The notes under the pieces are model-generated. The model made no database searches. It saw nothing but the letters and a program-made list of their open reading frames with translations, and had not been told where the DNA came from. The translations under genes were made by a program, and so were the position numbers. A stretch of DNA of 20,366 nucleotides, taken from the NCBI GenBank assembly GCA_900539835.1, contig UQDR01000029.1, positions 1 through 20,366 on the forward strand, read 5' to 3'. Below are positions 1-6,281 of the stretch, piece after piece. How positions within the stretch are numbered: the first letter of the stretch is position 1; each line of letters begins with the position of its first letter. The stretch is from an uncultured Ruminococcus sp. (GTDB lineage Bacteria; Bacillota; Clostridia; Oscillospirales; Ruminococcaceae).

Positions 1-76
1 TCCTCCATAGCTCAGTCGGTAGAGCGCATGACTGTTAATCATGATGTCACTGGTTCGAGCCCAGTTGGGGGAGCCA
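1..76 (+). tRNA. tRNA-Asn (anticodon GUU), complete with encoded CCA
   Basis: A full cloverleaf can be folded. The acceptor strand at 1-7 pairs with 66-72 (one T-G wobble), G73 is the discriminator and CCA is encoded at 74-76. The D-arm carries the usual AGCTCAGTCGGTAGAGC block. The anticodon loop has GTT at 34-36, which reads Asn codons AAC/AAU. The T-arm contains GGTTCGAGCC. The gene starts at the first base of the window, so its promoter and any upstream tRNA partners are not visible. A terminator follows within five bases, so this is the last or only gene of its transcript. No second copy of the tRNA 3' end was noticed in the window, so nothing suggests an integrated element here. Confidence 0.97.
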
Positions 77-80
77 CATT

Positions 81-113
81 AAGCAGAGTAACCAAAAGTT
101 GCTCTGCTTTTTT
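81..113 (+). terminator. Intrinsic terminator of the tRNA-Asn transcript
   Basis: The 12-base arm 81-92 pairs with 98-109 (one G-T wobble) around the loop CAAAA, and a T-run extends from the end of the stem to 113. It begins five bases after the tRNA CCA end. Confidence 0.9.
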
Positions 114-150
114 GTTTGCTAATATATCTATTAAATCTATGGTAAAATGG

Positions 151-184
151 AAGCGAGTAGTAAATCACTACTCGCTTTTTTTTT
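151..184 (+). terminator. Second plus-strand intrinsic terminator
   Basis: The arm AAGCGAGTAGT (151-161) pairs perfectly with 167-177 around the loop AAATC, followed by nine or more T residues up to 184. There is no gene between the first terminator and this one, so it may be a backup terminator. An extended -10-like sequence, TGGTAAAAT, lies just upstream at 140-148, but no matching -35 box was found. Confidence 0.85.
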
Positions 185-197
185 GCGTGATTAAGCG

Positions 198-232
198 AAA
201 AAAGACCTTGCAGAAGTTAATCTACAAGGTCT
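198..232 (-). terminator. Intrinsic terminator of ppdK (minus strand)
   Basis: Read on the minus strand, AGACCTTGTAGA pairs with TCTGCAAGGTCT (one mismatch) around a six-base loop and is followed by a run of six T. It lies about 35 bases past the ppdK stop codon and faces the tRNA terminators, so the convergent transcripts are separated. Confidence 0.9.
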
Positions 233-265
233 GATTTGTTATTTGTTTTGCTCTATTAATGCTTA

Positions 266-2893
266 TTACTTATCTGCAATAGCAGCCTGAGCAGCAGCAA
301 GTCTTGCGATTGGCACACGGAATGGTGAGCATGAAACGTAGTCAAGACCAATCTTGTGGCAGAACTCTACTGATGTAGGATCGCCGCCGTGCTCGCCGCA
401 GATACCGATGTGAAGCTTAGAATTTACAGGCTTACCAAGCTTGATAGCCATTTCCATAAGTTTGCCTACACCTGTCTGGTCAAGCTTTGCAAATGGATCG
501 TTCTCGTAAATCTTAGCATCATAGTAAGCGTCGAGGAACTTGCCGGCATCGTCTCTTGAGAAGCCGAATGTCATCTGTGTAAGGTCGTTAGTACCGAAGC
601 AGAAGAAGTCAGCCTCAGCAGCGATTTCGTCAGCTGTAAGAGCAGCTCTTGGGATTTCGATCATTGTACCTACTTCGTAGTCAAGATCAGCGCCAGCTTC
701 TGCGATAACCGCGTCAGCAGTTTCAACAACTACCTTCTTAACATACTTAAGTTCTTTGATGTCGCCAACCAGCGGAATCATAATTTCAGGAGCAACTTTC
801 CAATCAGGATGAGCCTTCTGAACGTTGATAGCAGCCTTTATAACAGCCTTTGTCTGCATCTTAGCAATTTCAGGATATGTTACTGCAAGACGGCATCCAC
901 GGTGACCCATCATTGGGTTGAACTCGTGAAGTGAAGCAATAATTGCCTTGATGTCTTCAACTGATTTACCCTGTGCGTCAGCAAGAGCCTTAATATCAGC
1001 TTCTTCTGTTGGTACGAATTCATGAAGCGGAGGATCGAGGAATCTGATTGTTACAGGATTTCCTTCAAGTGCCTCGTAGAGTGCTTCAAAGTCGCCCTGC
1101 TGCATTGGTTCGATCTTATCAAGAGCAGCTTCTCTTTCTTCAACTGTATCAGCACAAATCATTTCTCTGAATGCAGCAATTCTTGATGGTTCAAAGAACA
1201 TGTGCTCTGTACGGCAAAGACCAATACCTTCAGCGCCAAGCTCACGAGCCTTTTTAGCATCTTCAGGAGTATCAGCATTTGTTCTTACTTTAAGCTTTCT
1301 GTATTTATCAGCCCAAGCCATGATTCTTCCGAATTCACCGGCAATTGTAGCATCTACTGTAGGAATGATTCCTTCATAGATGTTACCTGTTGAGCCGTCA
1401 ATTGAGATGTAGTCACCTTCTGTAAATGTCTTTCCGGCAAGTGTGAACTTCTTGTTAGCTTCGTCCATATTGATATCTGTACAACCGGATACGCAGCATG
1501 TACCCATTCCACGAGCAACAACAGCAGCGTGTGATGTCATACCGCCACGAACTGTAAGGATACCCTGTGAAGCCTTCATACCTGTAATATCTTCAGGTGA
1601 AGTTTCAAGTCTTACGAGAACAACCTTTTCACCCTTAGCGTTCCAAGCTTCAGCATCGTCAGCTGTGAATACAACCTTACCGCAAGCAGCTCCAGGTGAA
1701 GCACCTAGGCCTTTGCCCAAAGGTGTAGCAGCTTTAAGAGCCTTAGCGTCAAACTGTGGGTGGAGAAGTGTATCGAGGTTTCTTGGGTCGATCATTGCAA
1801 CAGCTTCTTCTTCAGTTCTCATGCCTTCGTCAACGAGGTCACAAGCGATCTTAAGAGCAGCCTGAGCAGTTCTCTTACCGTTTCTTGTCTGGAGCATGAA
1901 GAGCTTACCATGTTCAACAGTGAACTCCATGTCCTGCATATCTCTATAGTGGTTCTCAAGAGTTTTGCAAACTTCCTTGAACTGTGCAAATGCCTCCGGG
2001 AACTTATCTTCCATTTCTGAAATGTGCATTGGTGTACGAACGCCGGCAACTACGTCTTCGCCCTGTGCGTTTGTAAGGAACTCACCAAACAAACCGTTAG
2101 CACCTGTAGCAGGGTCACGGGTAAATGCAACACCTGTACCGCAGTCGTCACCCATGTTTCCGAATGCCATTGACTGTACGTTAACAGCAGTACCCCATGA
2201 ATAAGGGATATCGTTATCTCTTCTGTAAACGTTGGCTCTTGGGTTATCCCATGAACGGAATACAGCTTTAACTGCGCCCATGAGCTGTTCCTTAGGATCT
2301 GAAGGGAAGTCTGTGCCGATCTTTGACTTATATTCAGCCTTAAACTGCATAGCAAGTTCCTTAAGATCATCAGCTGTAAGGTCAACGTCCTGAGTAACGC
2401 CCTTCTTAGCTTTCATTTCGTCGATAAGCTCTTCAAAATATTTCTTACCAACTTCCATAACTACGTCAGAATACATCTGAATGAATCTTCTGTAGCAGTC
2501 CCAAGCCCATCTTGAGTTATTTGATTTTTCAGCGATAACTTCAACAACGTCTTCATTAAGACCGAGGTTAAGGATTGTGTCCATCATACCAGGCATTGAT
2601 GCTCTTGCACCTGAACGTACGGAAACGAGGAGTGGGTTTTCCTTATCACCGAACTTTTTGCCTGTGATTTCTTCCATTTTTACAATGTACTCATTGATTT
2701 CTGCCATAATTTCAGGATTGATTTCACGGCCGTCTTCATAATACTGAGTACAAGCCTCAGTAGAAATTGTGAAGCCCTGTGGAACAGGAAGACCCATTCC
2801 TGTCATTTCTGCAAGGTTTGCACCCTTGCCGCCGAGAAGCTCTCTCATGCTGGCATTACCTTCTGAGAAAAGATAACAATACTTCTTTGCCAT
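266..2893 (-). CDS. ppdK: Pyruvate, phosphate dikinase
   Basis: The 875-residue protein interconverts pyruvate, ATP and phosphate with phosphoenolpyruvate, AMP and pyrophosphate in the cytoplasm. In anaerobic Clostridia the enzyme often serves glycolysis or PEP/pyruvate balance. The N-terminal nucleotide-binding domain starts with the GGKGANLAEM block (about 21-30). The swivelling phosphohistidine domain carries GGMTSHAAVVARGMG with His455, the same position as the catalytic His of the C. symbiosum enzyme. The C-terminal TIM-barrel domain has the GLCRTEHMFF block (about 558-567), the FGTNDLTQ block (about 767-774) and the active-site Cys832 in CGEHGGDP. The length is normal for the family (about 875). 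The start ATG has a GGAGG site (complement at 2903-2907) at good spacing. It is a single-gene unit with its own promoter and terminator, transcribed away from glmU. Its G+C content is visibly higher than that of the polysaccharide genes. Confidence 0.98.
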   Translation of the reverse strand: MAKKYCYLFSEGNASMRELLGGKGANLAEMTGMGLPVPQGFTISTEACTQYYEDGREINPEIMAEINEYIVKMEEITGKKFGDKENPLLVSVRSGARASMPGMMDTILNLGLNEDVVEVIAEKSNNSRWAWDCYRRFIQMYSDVVMEVGKKYFEELIDEMKAKKGVTQDVDLTADDLKELAMQFKAEYKSKIGTDFPSDPKEQLMGAVKAVFRSWDNPRANVYRRDNDIPYSWGTAVNVQSMAFGNMGDDCGTGVAFTRDPATGANGLFGEFLTNAQGEDVVAGVRTPMHISEMEDKFPEAFAQFKEVCKTLENHYRDMQDMEFTVEHGKLFMLQTRNGKRTAQAALKIACDLVDEGMRTEEEAVAMIDPRNLDTLLHPQFDAKALKAATPLGKGLGASPGAACGKVVFTADDAEAWNAKGEKVVLVRLETSPEDITGMKASQGILTVRGGMTSHAAVVARGMGTCCVSGCTDINMDEANKKFTLAGKTFTEGDYISIDGSTGNIYEGIIPTVDATIAGEFGRIMAWADKYRKLKVRTNADTPEDAKKARELGAEGIGLCRTEHMFFEPSRIAAFREMICADTVEEREAALDKIEPMQQGDFEALYEALEGNPVTIRFLDPPLHEFVPTEEADIKALADAQGKSVEDIKAIIASLHEFNPMMGHRGCRLAVTYPEIAKMQTKAVIKAAINVQKAHPDWKVAPEIMIPLVGDIKELKYVKKVVVETADAVIAEAGADLDYEVGTMIEIPRAALTADEIAAEADFFCFGTNDLTQMTFGFSRDDAGKFLDAYYDAKIYENDPFAKLDQTGVGKLMEMAIKLGKPVNSKLHIGICGEHGGDPTSVEFCHKIGLDYVSCSPFRVPIARLAAAQAAIADK

Positions 2894-2935
2894 TGGTTTT
2901 TACCTCCAAAATTTTGAATTCCGCTTCCTATAAAA

Positions 2936-2980
2936 ATCCTGTGGAGCACCACAAAAAACTGCCTAAAAAGGCAGAAGGAT
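2936..2980 (-). promoter_or_regulatory. Structured 5' leader of ppdK with a terminator-like hairpin
   Basis: On the minus strand, about ten bases after the predicted transcription start, CTGCCT-TTTT-AGGCAG (2974 down to 2959) forms a 6-bp hairpin followed directly by six T (2958-2953), the form of a short intrinsic terminator. A second small hairpin, GTGG-TGCT-CCAC (2952-2941), follows. The flanking ATCCT (2980-2976) and AGGAT (2940-2936) are complementary, so the whole element could close as a three-way junction. It ends about 40 bases before the ppdK start codon. The pairing is seen in the sequence; a role as attenuator or regulatory RNA is inference. I do not recognise a known riboswitch class. 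Confidence 0.5.
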
Positions 2981-2996
2981 ATACGGTAACAATAAT

Positions 2997-3025
2997 ATTA
3001 TAACAGATTTCTTTTTAAATTACTA
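2997..3025 (-). promoter_or_regulatory. Extended -10 promoter of ppdK
   Basis: The minus strand reads TGTTATAAT (3005 down to 2997), a perfect extended -10. At 17-bp spacing the -35 position reads TAGTAA, only three matches to TTGACA, as is common where the extended -10 compensates. The predicted transcript start is near G2990, giving a leader of about 97 bases. Confidence 0.7.
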
Positions 3026-3177
3026 TAGTTTTGGCAAATTTTTTTGTATAGCATTTTTCACAATTTTTCATCTTACTTTATATGCACCTTTAACACCAAA
3101 TGCACAAAAAAGAATAGAATATTATAATAGTCACAGTATAAATTCAGAATAAAAAGATATATGATGTAAAAATATCC
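3026..3177. other. AT-rich divergent spacer between the ppdK and glmU promoters
   Basis: The region between the two divergently facing promoters is very AT-rich and contains no credible open reading frame, RNA gene or clear inverted repeat. A TATAAT-like sequence near 3122 has no suitably spaced -35 box. Apart from acting as the shared upstream region I see nothing in it. Confidence 0.5.
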
Positions 3178-3206
3178 TTGACGAAACAATTTGGGTACAT
3201 TATAAT
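3178..3206 (+). promoter_or_regulatory. Sigma-A type promoter of glmU
   Basis: TTGACG at 3178-3183 and TATAAT at 3201-3206 are separated by exactly 17 bp, one mismatch from full consensus. Transcription would begin near 3213, leaving a leader of about 90 bases before the glmU ATG. Confidence 0.88.
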
Positions 3207-3250
3207 AATATTGTTAGGATCGCAAATAAATCAGGAATTGAATGCTGATC

Positions 3251-3291
3251 AACATATAACTGAGAGGAGGATATGTTCCGATAAGGAGCAT
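3251..3291 (+). promoter_or_regulatory. glmU leader with two mutually exclusive hairpins around the ribosome site
   Basis: Hairpin A pairs AACATAT (3251-3257) with ATATGTT (3271-3277), seven perfect pairs, and displays an AGGAGG at 3265-3270 in its loop. Hairpin B pairs ATGTTCC (3273-3279) with GGAGCAT (3285-3291) and buries the AAGGAG at 3283-3288. The two share bases 3273-3277 and cannot coexist. AGGAGG lies too far from the glmU start at 3302 unless hairpin B forms and shortens the gap, while AAGGAG is 13 bases from the start. A four-codon mini-ORF (ATG at 3273, stop at 3282-3284) follows AGGAGG with only two bases between. The pairings are seen; control of translation is inference. Confidence 0.45.
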
Positions 3292-3301
3292 AGTCACAAT
3301 C

Positions 3302-4726
3302 ATGGAGAATAATGCTGTAATCCTTGCCGGGGGGCAGGGGAAACGAATGAAAACCGATAAGCCCAAGGTGCTTTGCAATGTTATAGGAGAACCTATGCTG
3401 GAATGGGTTCTTACAGCCTGCGAGAACGCACAGTTAGAGAACATTTGCGTTGTAAAAGGCTTTGCGGCGGAAATGATAGATGAATATATAAATAACCGCA
3501 GTTCAAAGGCGGAAATCCAAACAGTAATGCAGGAGGAACGTCTTGGAACGGGTCATGCTGTTATGCAGGCAAAGGATTTTCTTGAAGCTCATAAGGACGG
3601 CAATACCCTTGTTCTGTGCGGTGATGCACCATTCATTGATGCTGATACTATCAACGGTGCTTTAGAGCTTCACACTCAAAGGGACTGTAGTGTGACAGTA
3701 GTTACTTCAAGGGTAGAAAATCCAACGGGTTACGGCAGGATCATCAGAACAGAAGACGGCATAAGCGGTATTGTTGAGCATAAGGATTGTGACCCTTATC
3801 AGCTTGCAATAACAGAGATAAATTCAGGGTGTTACTGGTTTAAAACTGCTGATTTGCTAGATGTTTTGTTTGATATTACTCCTGATAATGCACAGGGAGA
3901 ATATTATCTGACTGACTGTATTGAGCTTTTAATTGCGAAAGGCAAAACTGCGGATGCATATATTTCACATAATCCTAATGTTGCTTTAGGTGCAAACGAC
4001 AGAAGGGGCTTGCTTATGCTCAATGACACGGCAAGATCTGAAATTATAGGTAAATTCCTTGATGACGGTGTTGAATTCTGCTGTACTGACGGAGTGAGCA
4101 TTGGTAACAATGTGACTATCGGTGCAGGTACTGTTATTCATTCCGGTGTTATTCTAAGAGGAAATACAACCATTGGTGAAAACTGCATTTTAGGGAATAA
4201 TTGCATTATTGAAAATACAAGAGTCGGAAATAATGTAAATCTGAATAATGTTCAGGCATATGAGTCGGTAATTGAAGATGATGCAAAGATAGGACCTTAT
4301 GTTCAGTTAAGACCAAATTCACATATTATGCGTGGCGTAAAAATCGGAGATTTTGTGGAGATAAAGAATTCGACAATTGGTGAATACACGGCAGTAGCAC
4401 ATTTGACATACATCGGTGATTCTGATGTAGGAGCAAATGTAAACTTCGGCTGCGGAGTGGTTACTGTTAATTATAACGGTGACAAAAAGTTCCGCACAGT
4501 TATTGAGGACAATGCATTTATTGGATGCAACACAAATCTTATTGCACCTGTTCGTGTAGGCAAGGGAGCATATACTGCGGCAGGATCTACGATCACTAAA
4601 GATATTCCTGACAACGCTCTTGCCATTGAAAGAGGCAAGGCGGAGATCAAGGAGGGTTATGCTTCAAGAAAGCTTAAAGCAAGAACAGAAAAATATGAAC
4701 AGCAAAAAAATTCTGAAAAAAAATAA
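3302..4726 (+). CDS. glmU: Bifunctional UDP-GlcNAc pyrophosphorylase / glucosamine-1-phosphate N-acetyltransferase
   Basis: GlmU acetylates glucosamine-1-phosphate with acetyl-CoA and then couples it to UTP, giving UDP-GlcNAc for peptidoglycan and other wall polymers. Residues 1-230 are the uridyltransferase domain: nucleotide loop LAGGQGKRM (8-16), QEERLGTGHAV (77-87) and LCGDAPF (105-111, metal-binding Asp108). Residues from about 255 are left-handed beta-helix hexapeptide repeats. The acetyltransferase site is recognisable from RPNS (337-340), His367 in AHLTYIGD and the KKFRT block (395-399). The 474-residue length is close to the usual ~455-460 plus a short charged tail. The nucleotide loop differs from the common LAAGxGTRM: Gly replaces the second Ala and Lys replaces Thr. 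The chosen ATG fits the family N-terminus. It has its own promoter and terminator, so it is separate from the operon that starts 340 bases later, although that operon contains glmS. Confidence 0.97.
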   Translation: MENNAVILAGGQGKRMKTDKPKVLCNVIGEPMLEWVLTACENAQLENICVVKGFAAEMIDEYINNRSSKAEIQTVMQEERLGTGHAVMQAKDFLEAHKDGNTLVLCGDAPFIDADTINGALELHTQRDCSVTVVTSRVENPTGYGRIIRTEDGISGIVEHKDCDPYQLAITEINSGCYWFKTADLLDVLFDITPDNAQGEYYLTDCIELLIAKGKTADAYISHNPNVALGANDRRGLLMLNDTARSEIIGKFLDDGVEFCCTDGVSIGNNVTIGAGTVIHSGVILRGNTTIGENCILGNNCIIENTRVGNNVNLNNVQAYESVIEDDAKIGPYVQLRPNSHIMRGVKIGDFVEIKNSTIGEYTAVAHLTYIGDSDVGANVNFGCGVVTVNYNGDKKFRTVIEDNAFIGCNTNLIAPVRVGKGAYTAAGSTITKDIPDNALAIERGKAEIKEGYASRKLKARTEKYEQQKNSEKK

Positions 4727-4734
4727 CAAAAATT

Positions 4735-4772
4735 ACGCCTTCGGCATGAACGAATATGTCGAAGGCGTTTTA
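4735..4772 (+). terminator. Intrinsic terminator of glmU
   Basis: ACGCCTTCG (4735-4743) pairs perfectly with CGAAGGCGT (4760-4768) around a 16-base loop, and a short T-run follows. It begins nine bases after the glmU stop codon. An A-rich tract lies just upstream, so it may also work weakly on the opposite strand. Confidence 0.85.
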
Positions 4773-4803
4773 AAATATTTCAATTTGCAAATACTACAAA
4801 AAA

Positions 4804-4848
4804 AACATATAACAAACAGGAAAGTTATTATTTCGTTTGTTATATGTT
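4804..4848 (-). repeat. 14-bp perfect inverted repeat, possibly a minus-strand terminator
   Basis: AACATATAACAAAC (4804-4817) is the exact reverse complement of 4835-4848. Inside, GAAA (4820-4823) can also pair with TTTC (4831-4834), giving an 18-bp stem with a two-base bulge. On the plus strand no T-run follows, but read on the minus strand the stem runs into eight T (4805-4798). It could therefore stop antisense transcription toward glmU. The ten bases AACATATAAC also occur in the glmU leader at 3251-3260. No minus-strand gene lies upstream to need a terminator. Confidence 0.6.
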
Positions 4849-4908
4849 GAAACTAAACAAAAAAATGTAATAATGGTTTGAAAAAACTTACATTAGATAT
4901 ATATTTGC

Positions 4909-4937
4909 TTGACATATTACTTTAAATATAGTACACT
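4909..4937 (+). promoter_or_regulatory. Promoter of the polysaccharide operon
   Basis: TTGACA (4909-4914, full consensus) and TACACT (4932-4937) are spaced by 17 bp. Transcription would start near 4944. No equally good promoter was seen further downstream in the cluster, and gene spacings are mostly under 30 bases, so this is the likely main promoter for the genes from 5070 onward. Confidence 0.8.
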
Positions 4938-4953
4938 TATAATTACTTGTTTG

Positions 4954-5006
4954 AAACGAAAATGATGTTGTATTTTATTGTCGTTTTAGGTCGTCGTTCA
5001 GGTCGT
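4954..5006 (+). promoter_or_regulatory. Operon leader: hairpin and spaced GTCGT repeats
   Basis: The ~125-base leader before the first glycosyltransferase has AAACGA (4954-4959) complementary to TCGTTT (4981-4986). GTCGT occurs at 4980-4984, 4990-4994 and 5002-5006, with a further overlapping TCGTT at 4994-4998; two copies lie in AGGTCGT. The repeats are about one helical turn apart and are more G+C-rich than the surrounding DNA. They could be a DNA operator, a protein-binding RNA element, or alternative partners for ACGA in the hairpin. Long polysaccharide operons often need processive antitermination acting on the leader (for example RfaH, UpxY or LoaP types), but I could not match this sequence to any known recognition element. 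Confidence 0.4.
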
Positions 5007-5018
5007 TGGGGATAAGTA

Positions 5019-5048
5019 ATGAGAATGCAAATATTAGTTGCTGAGTAA
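5019..5048 (+). CDS. Possible 9-codon leader peptide (mini-ORF 1)
   Basis: ATG at 5019 opens a nine-codon frame (MRMQILVAE) ending in TAA at 5046-5048. GGGG at 5008-5011 is a weak ribosome-site candidate seven bases upstream. Its stop lies one base before the ATG of the next mini-ORF. Frames this short arise often by chance, so this is only a candidate. Confidence 0.2.
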   Translation: MRMQILVAE

Positions 5049-5049
5049 T

Positions 5050-5073
5050 ATGAAAGGGAAAAAAGTTAGATGA
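5050..5073 (+). CDS. Possible 7-codon leader peptide overlapping the first glycosyltransferase start
   Basis: ATG at 5050 opens MKGKKVR, and its TGA stop overlaps the next ATG in an ATGA arrangement (5070-5073). Such overlaps commonly mediate translational coupling. The downstream gene has only a weak, rather distant AAAGGG (5053-5058) of its own, which fits coupling. Chance occurrence cannot be excluded. Confidence 0.22.
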   Translation: MKGKKVR

Positions 5074-6203
5074 GCGAAAAAGATCGAAATAAAGATTATA
5101 TTCAAGTTGCATGTTTGGGGATGAAGCATTGTCCTGCTTTTGGACAGGGTGGTGTTGAAGTTGTAGTAGAAGAACTGAGTACGAGAATGGTTCGTCTTGG
5201 TTGTAAGGTGACTTGTTTTAATCGTAACGGGCGTTATGAAAAGAATAATAAGCTAAAGGAATATAAGGGAATAAAGCTGGTGTCGGTTCCAACTTTAGAT
5301 AGACGTGGGGTTGCAGCAGCAAGTTCTTCTTTTTCAGCTGCTGTTCGTGCAGCCTTTGGCAAATTTGACGTTGTTCATTTTCATGCAGAGGGATCGTGTG
5401 CAATGATGTGGCTTCCGAAGCTGTTTGGAAAACGTTGTATTGCAACAGTGCATGGTTTAGATCATCAACGTTCTAAGTGGGGGAATTTTGCAAGCAAGTA
5501 TATTTTGTTTGGAGAAAAATGTGCTGTAAAACATGCTGATGAGATTATTGTGCTGAGCAGAGGTGTTCAGGATTATTTTATGAATACATACGGACGAGAA
5601 ACCAAATATATTCCTAATGGAGTTAATCGCCCGGTAGTTCGAGAGGCGAACTTGATAGAGCAAAAATTTGGATTAAAAAAAGATTCATACATACTTTATC
5701 TTGCGAGATTAGTTCCTGAAAAAGGGCTGAAATATCTCATAAAGGCTTTTAAACAGGTGAAAACAGATAAGAAATTAGTTATTGCAGGCGGCTCATCTGA
5801 TACGGATCCTTTTGTAACAGAATTGAAGGAGATGGCAAAAGGGGACGATCGCATTCTATTTACAGGATTTGTCCGTGGAGAATTGCTTGATGAATTATAT
5901 AGCAATGCTTATGTTTATACGCTTCCTTCTGATCTTGAGGGAATGCCGTTAAGTCTTTTGGAAGCAATGAGTTATGGAAACTGTTGTTTGGTTTCTGATA
6001 TTGCAGAATGCACAGAAGTTGTAGAGGATAAAGCGGTTATTTTTCGCAAAAGCGATGTTGATGACTTGAGGGATAAGCTTCAGAGCTTATGTGATGATGA
6101 ACAGAAGGTACAGGATTATAAGTCACAGTCTGCTGATTTCATATTCAGTAAATGCAGCTGGGATGATGTAGTTGAAAAAACCTTGGAATTATATAAAAAA
6201 TAA
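5070..6203 (+). CDS. GT4-family glycosyltransferase
   Basis: A 377-residue GT-B fold retaining glycosyltransferase, predicted to add a sugar from a nucleotide-sugar donor to a growing lipid-linked repeat unit at the inner face of the membrane. The N-terminal acceptor domain begins CLGMKHCPAFGQGGVEVVVEEL-like, with the glycine-rich loop at 26-28; this start resembles the group of capsular GT4 enzymes with a DUF1972-like N-terminus. The C-terminal donor domain has LARLVPEKG (211-219) with the conserved Arg and Lys and the EX7E pair Glu290/Glu298 in EGMPLSLLE. The ribosome site is weak (AAAGGG, 11 bases away), but no better internal start exists. It is the first gene of the operon, where an early or branch-point transferase might sit. 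No initiating sugar-phosphate transferase is visible in the window. Donor and acceptor cannot be read from sequence. Confidence 0.93.
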   Translation: MSEKDRNKDYIQVACLGMKHCPAFGQGGVEVVVEELSTRMVRLGCKVTCFNRNGRYEKNNKLKEYKGIKLVSVPTLDRRGVAAASSSFSAAVRAAFGKFDVVHFHAEGSCAMMWLPKLFGKRCIATVHGLDHQRSKWGNFASKYILFGEKCAVKHADEIIVLSRGVQDYFMNTYGRETKYIPNGVNRPVVREANLIEQKFGLKKDSYILYLARLVPEKGLKYLIKAFKQVKTDKKLVIAGGSSDTDPFVTELKEMAKGDDRILFTGFVRGELLDELYSNAYVYTLPSDLEGMPLSLLEAMSYGNCCLVSDIAECTEVVEDKAVIFRKSDVDDLRDKLQSLCDDEQKVQDYKSQSADFIFSKCSWDDVVEKTLELYKK

Positions 6204-6281
6204 AAATATAATGATAAGGGCGAAGTTTTTACACTTTTATATGATAAACTTGATTTTAGTAATAGAGCGGGAGAAATAGAA

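Noticed and set aside
1..76. tRNA gene as attachment site of an integrated element
   Set aside because: No repeat of the tRNA 3' end, no integrase and no phage or plasmid genes were seen.
1443..1865. Plus-strand reading frame antisense to ppdK (140 codons)
   Set aside because: It mirrors the conserved ppdK codons, has no ribosome site or promoter, and its product resembles no family.
4944..5069. JUMPstart/ops antitermination element
   Set aside because: The leader lacks the ops core GGCGGTAGC-type sequence; the GTCGT repeats are different and are reported separately.
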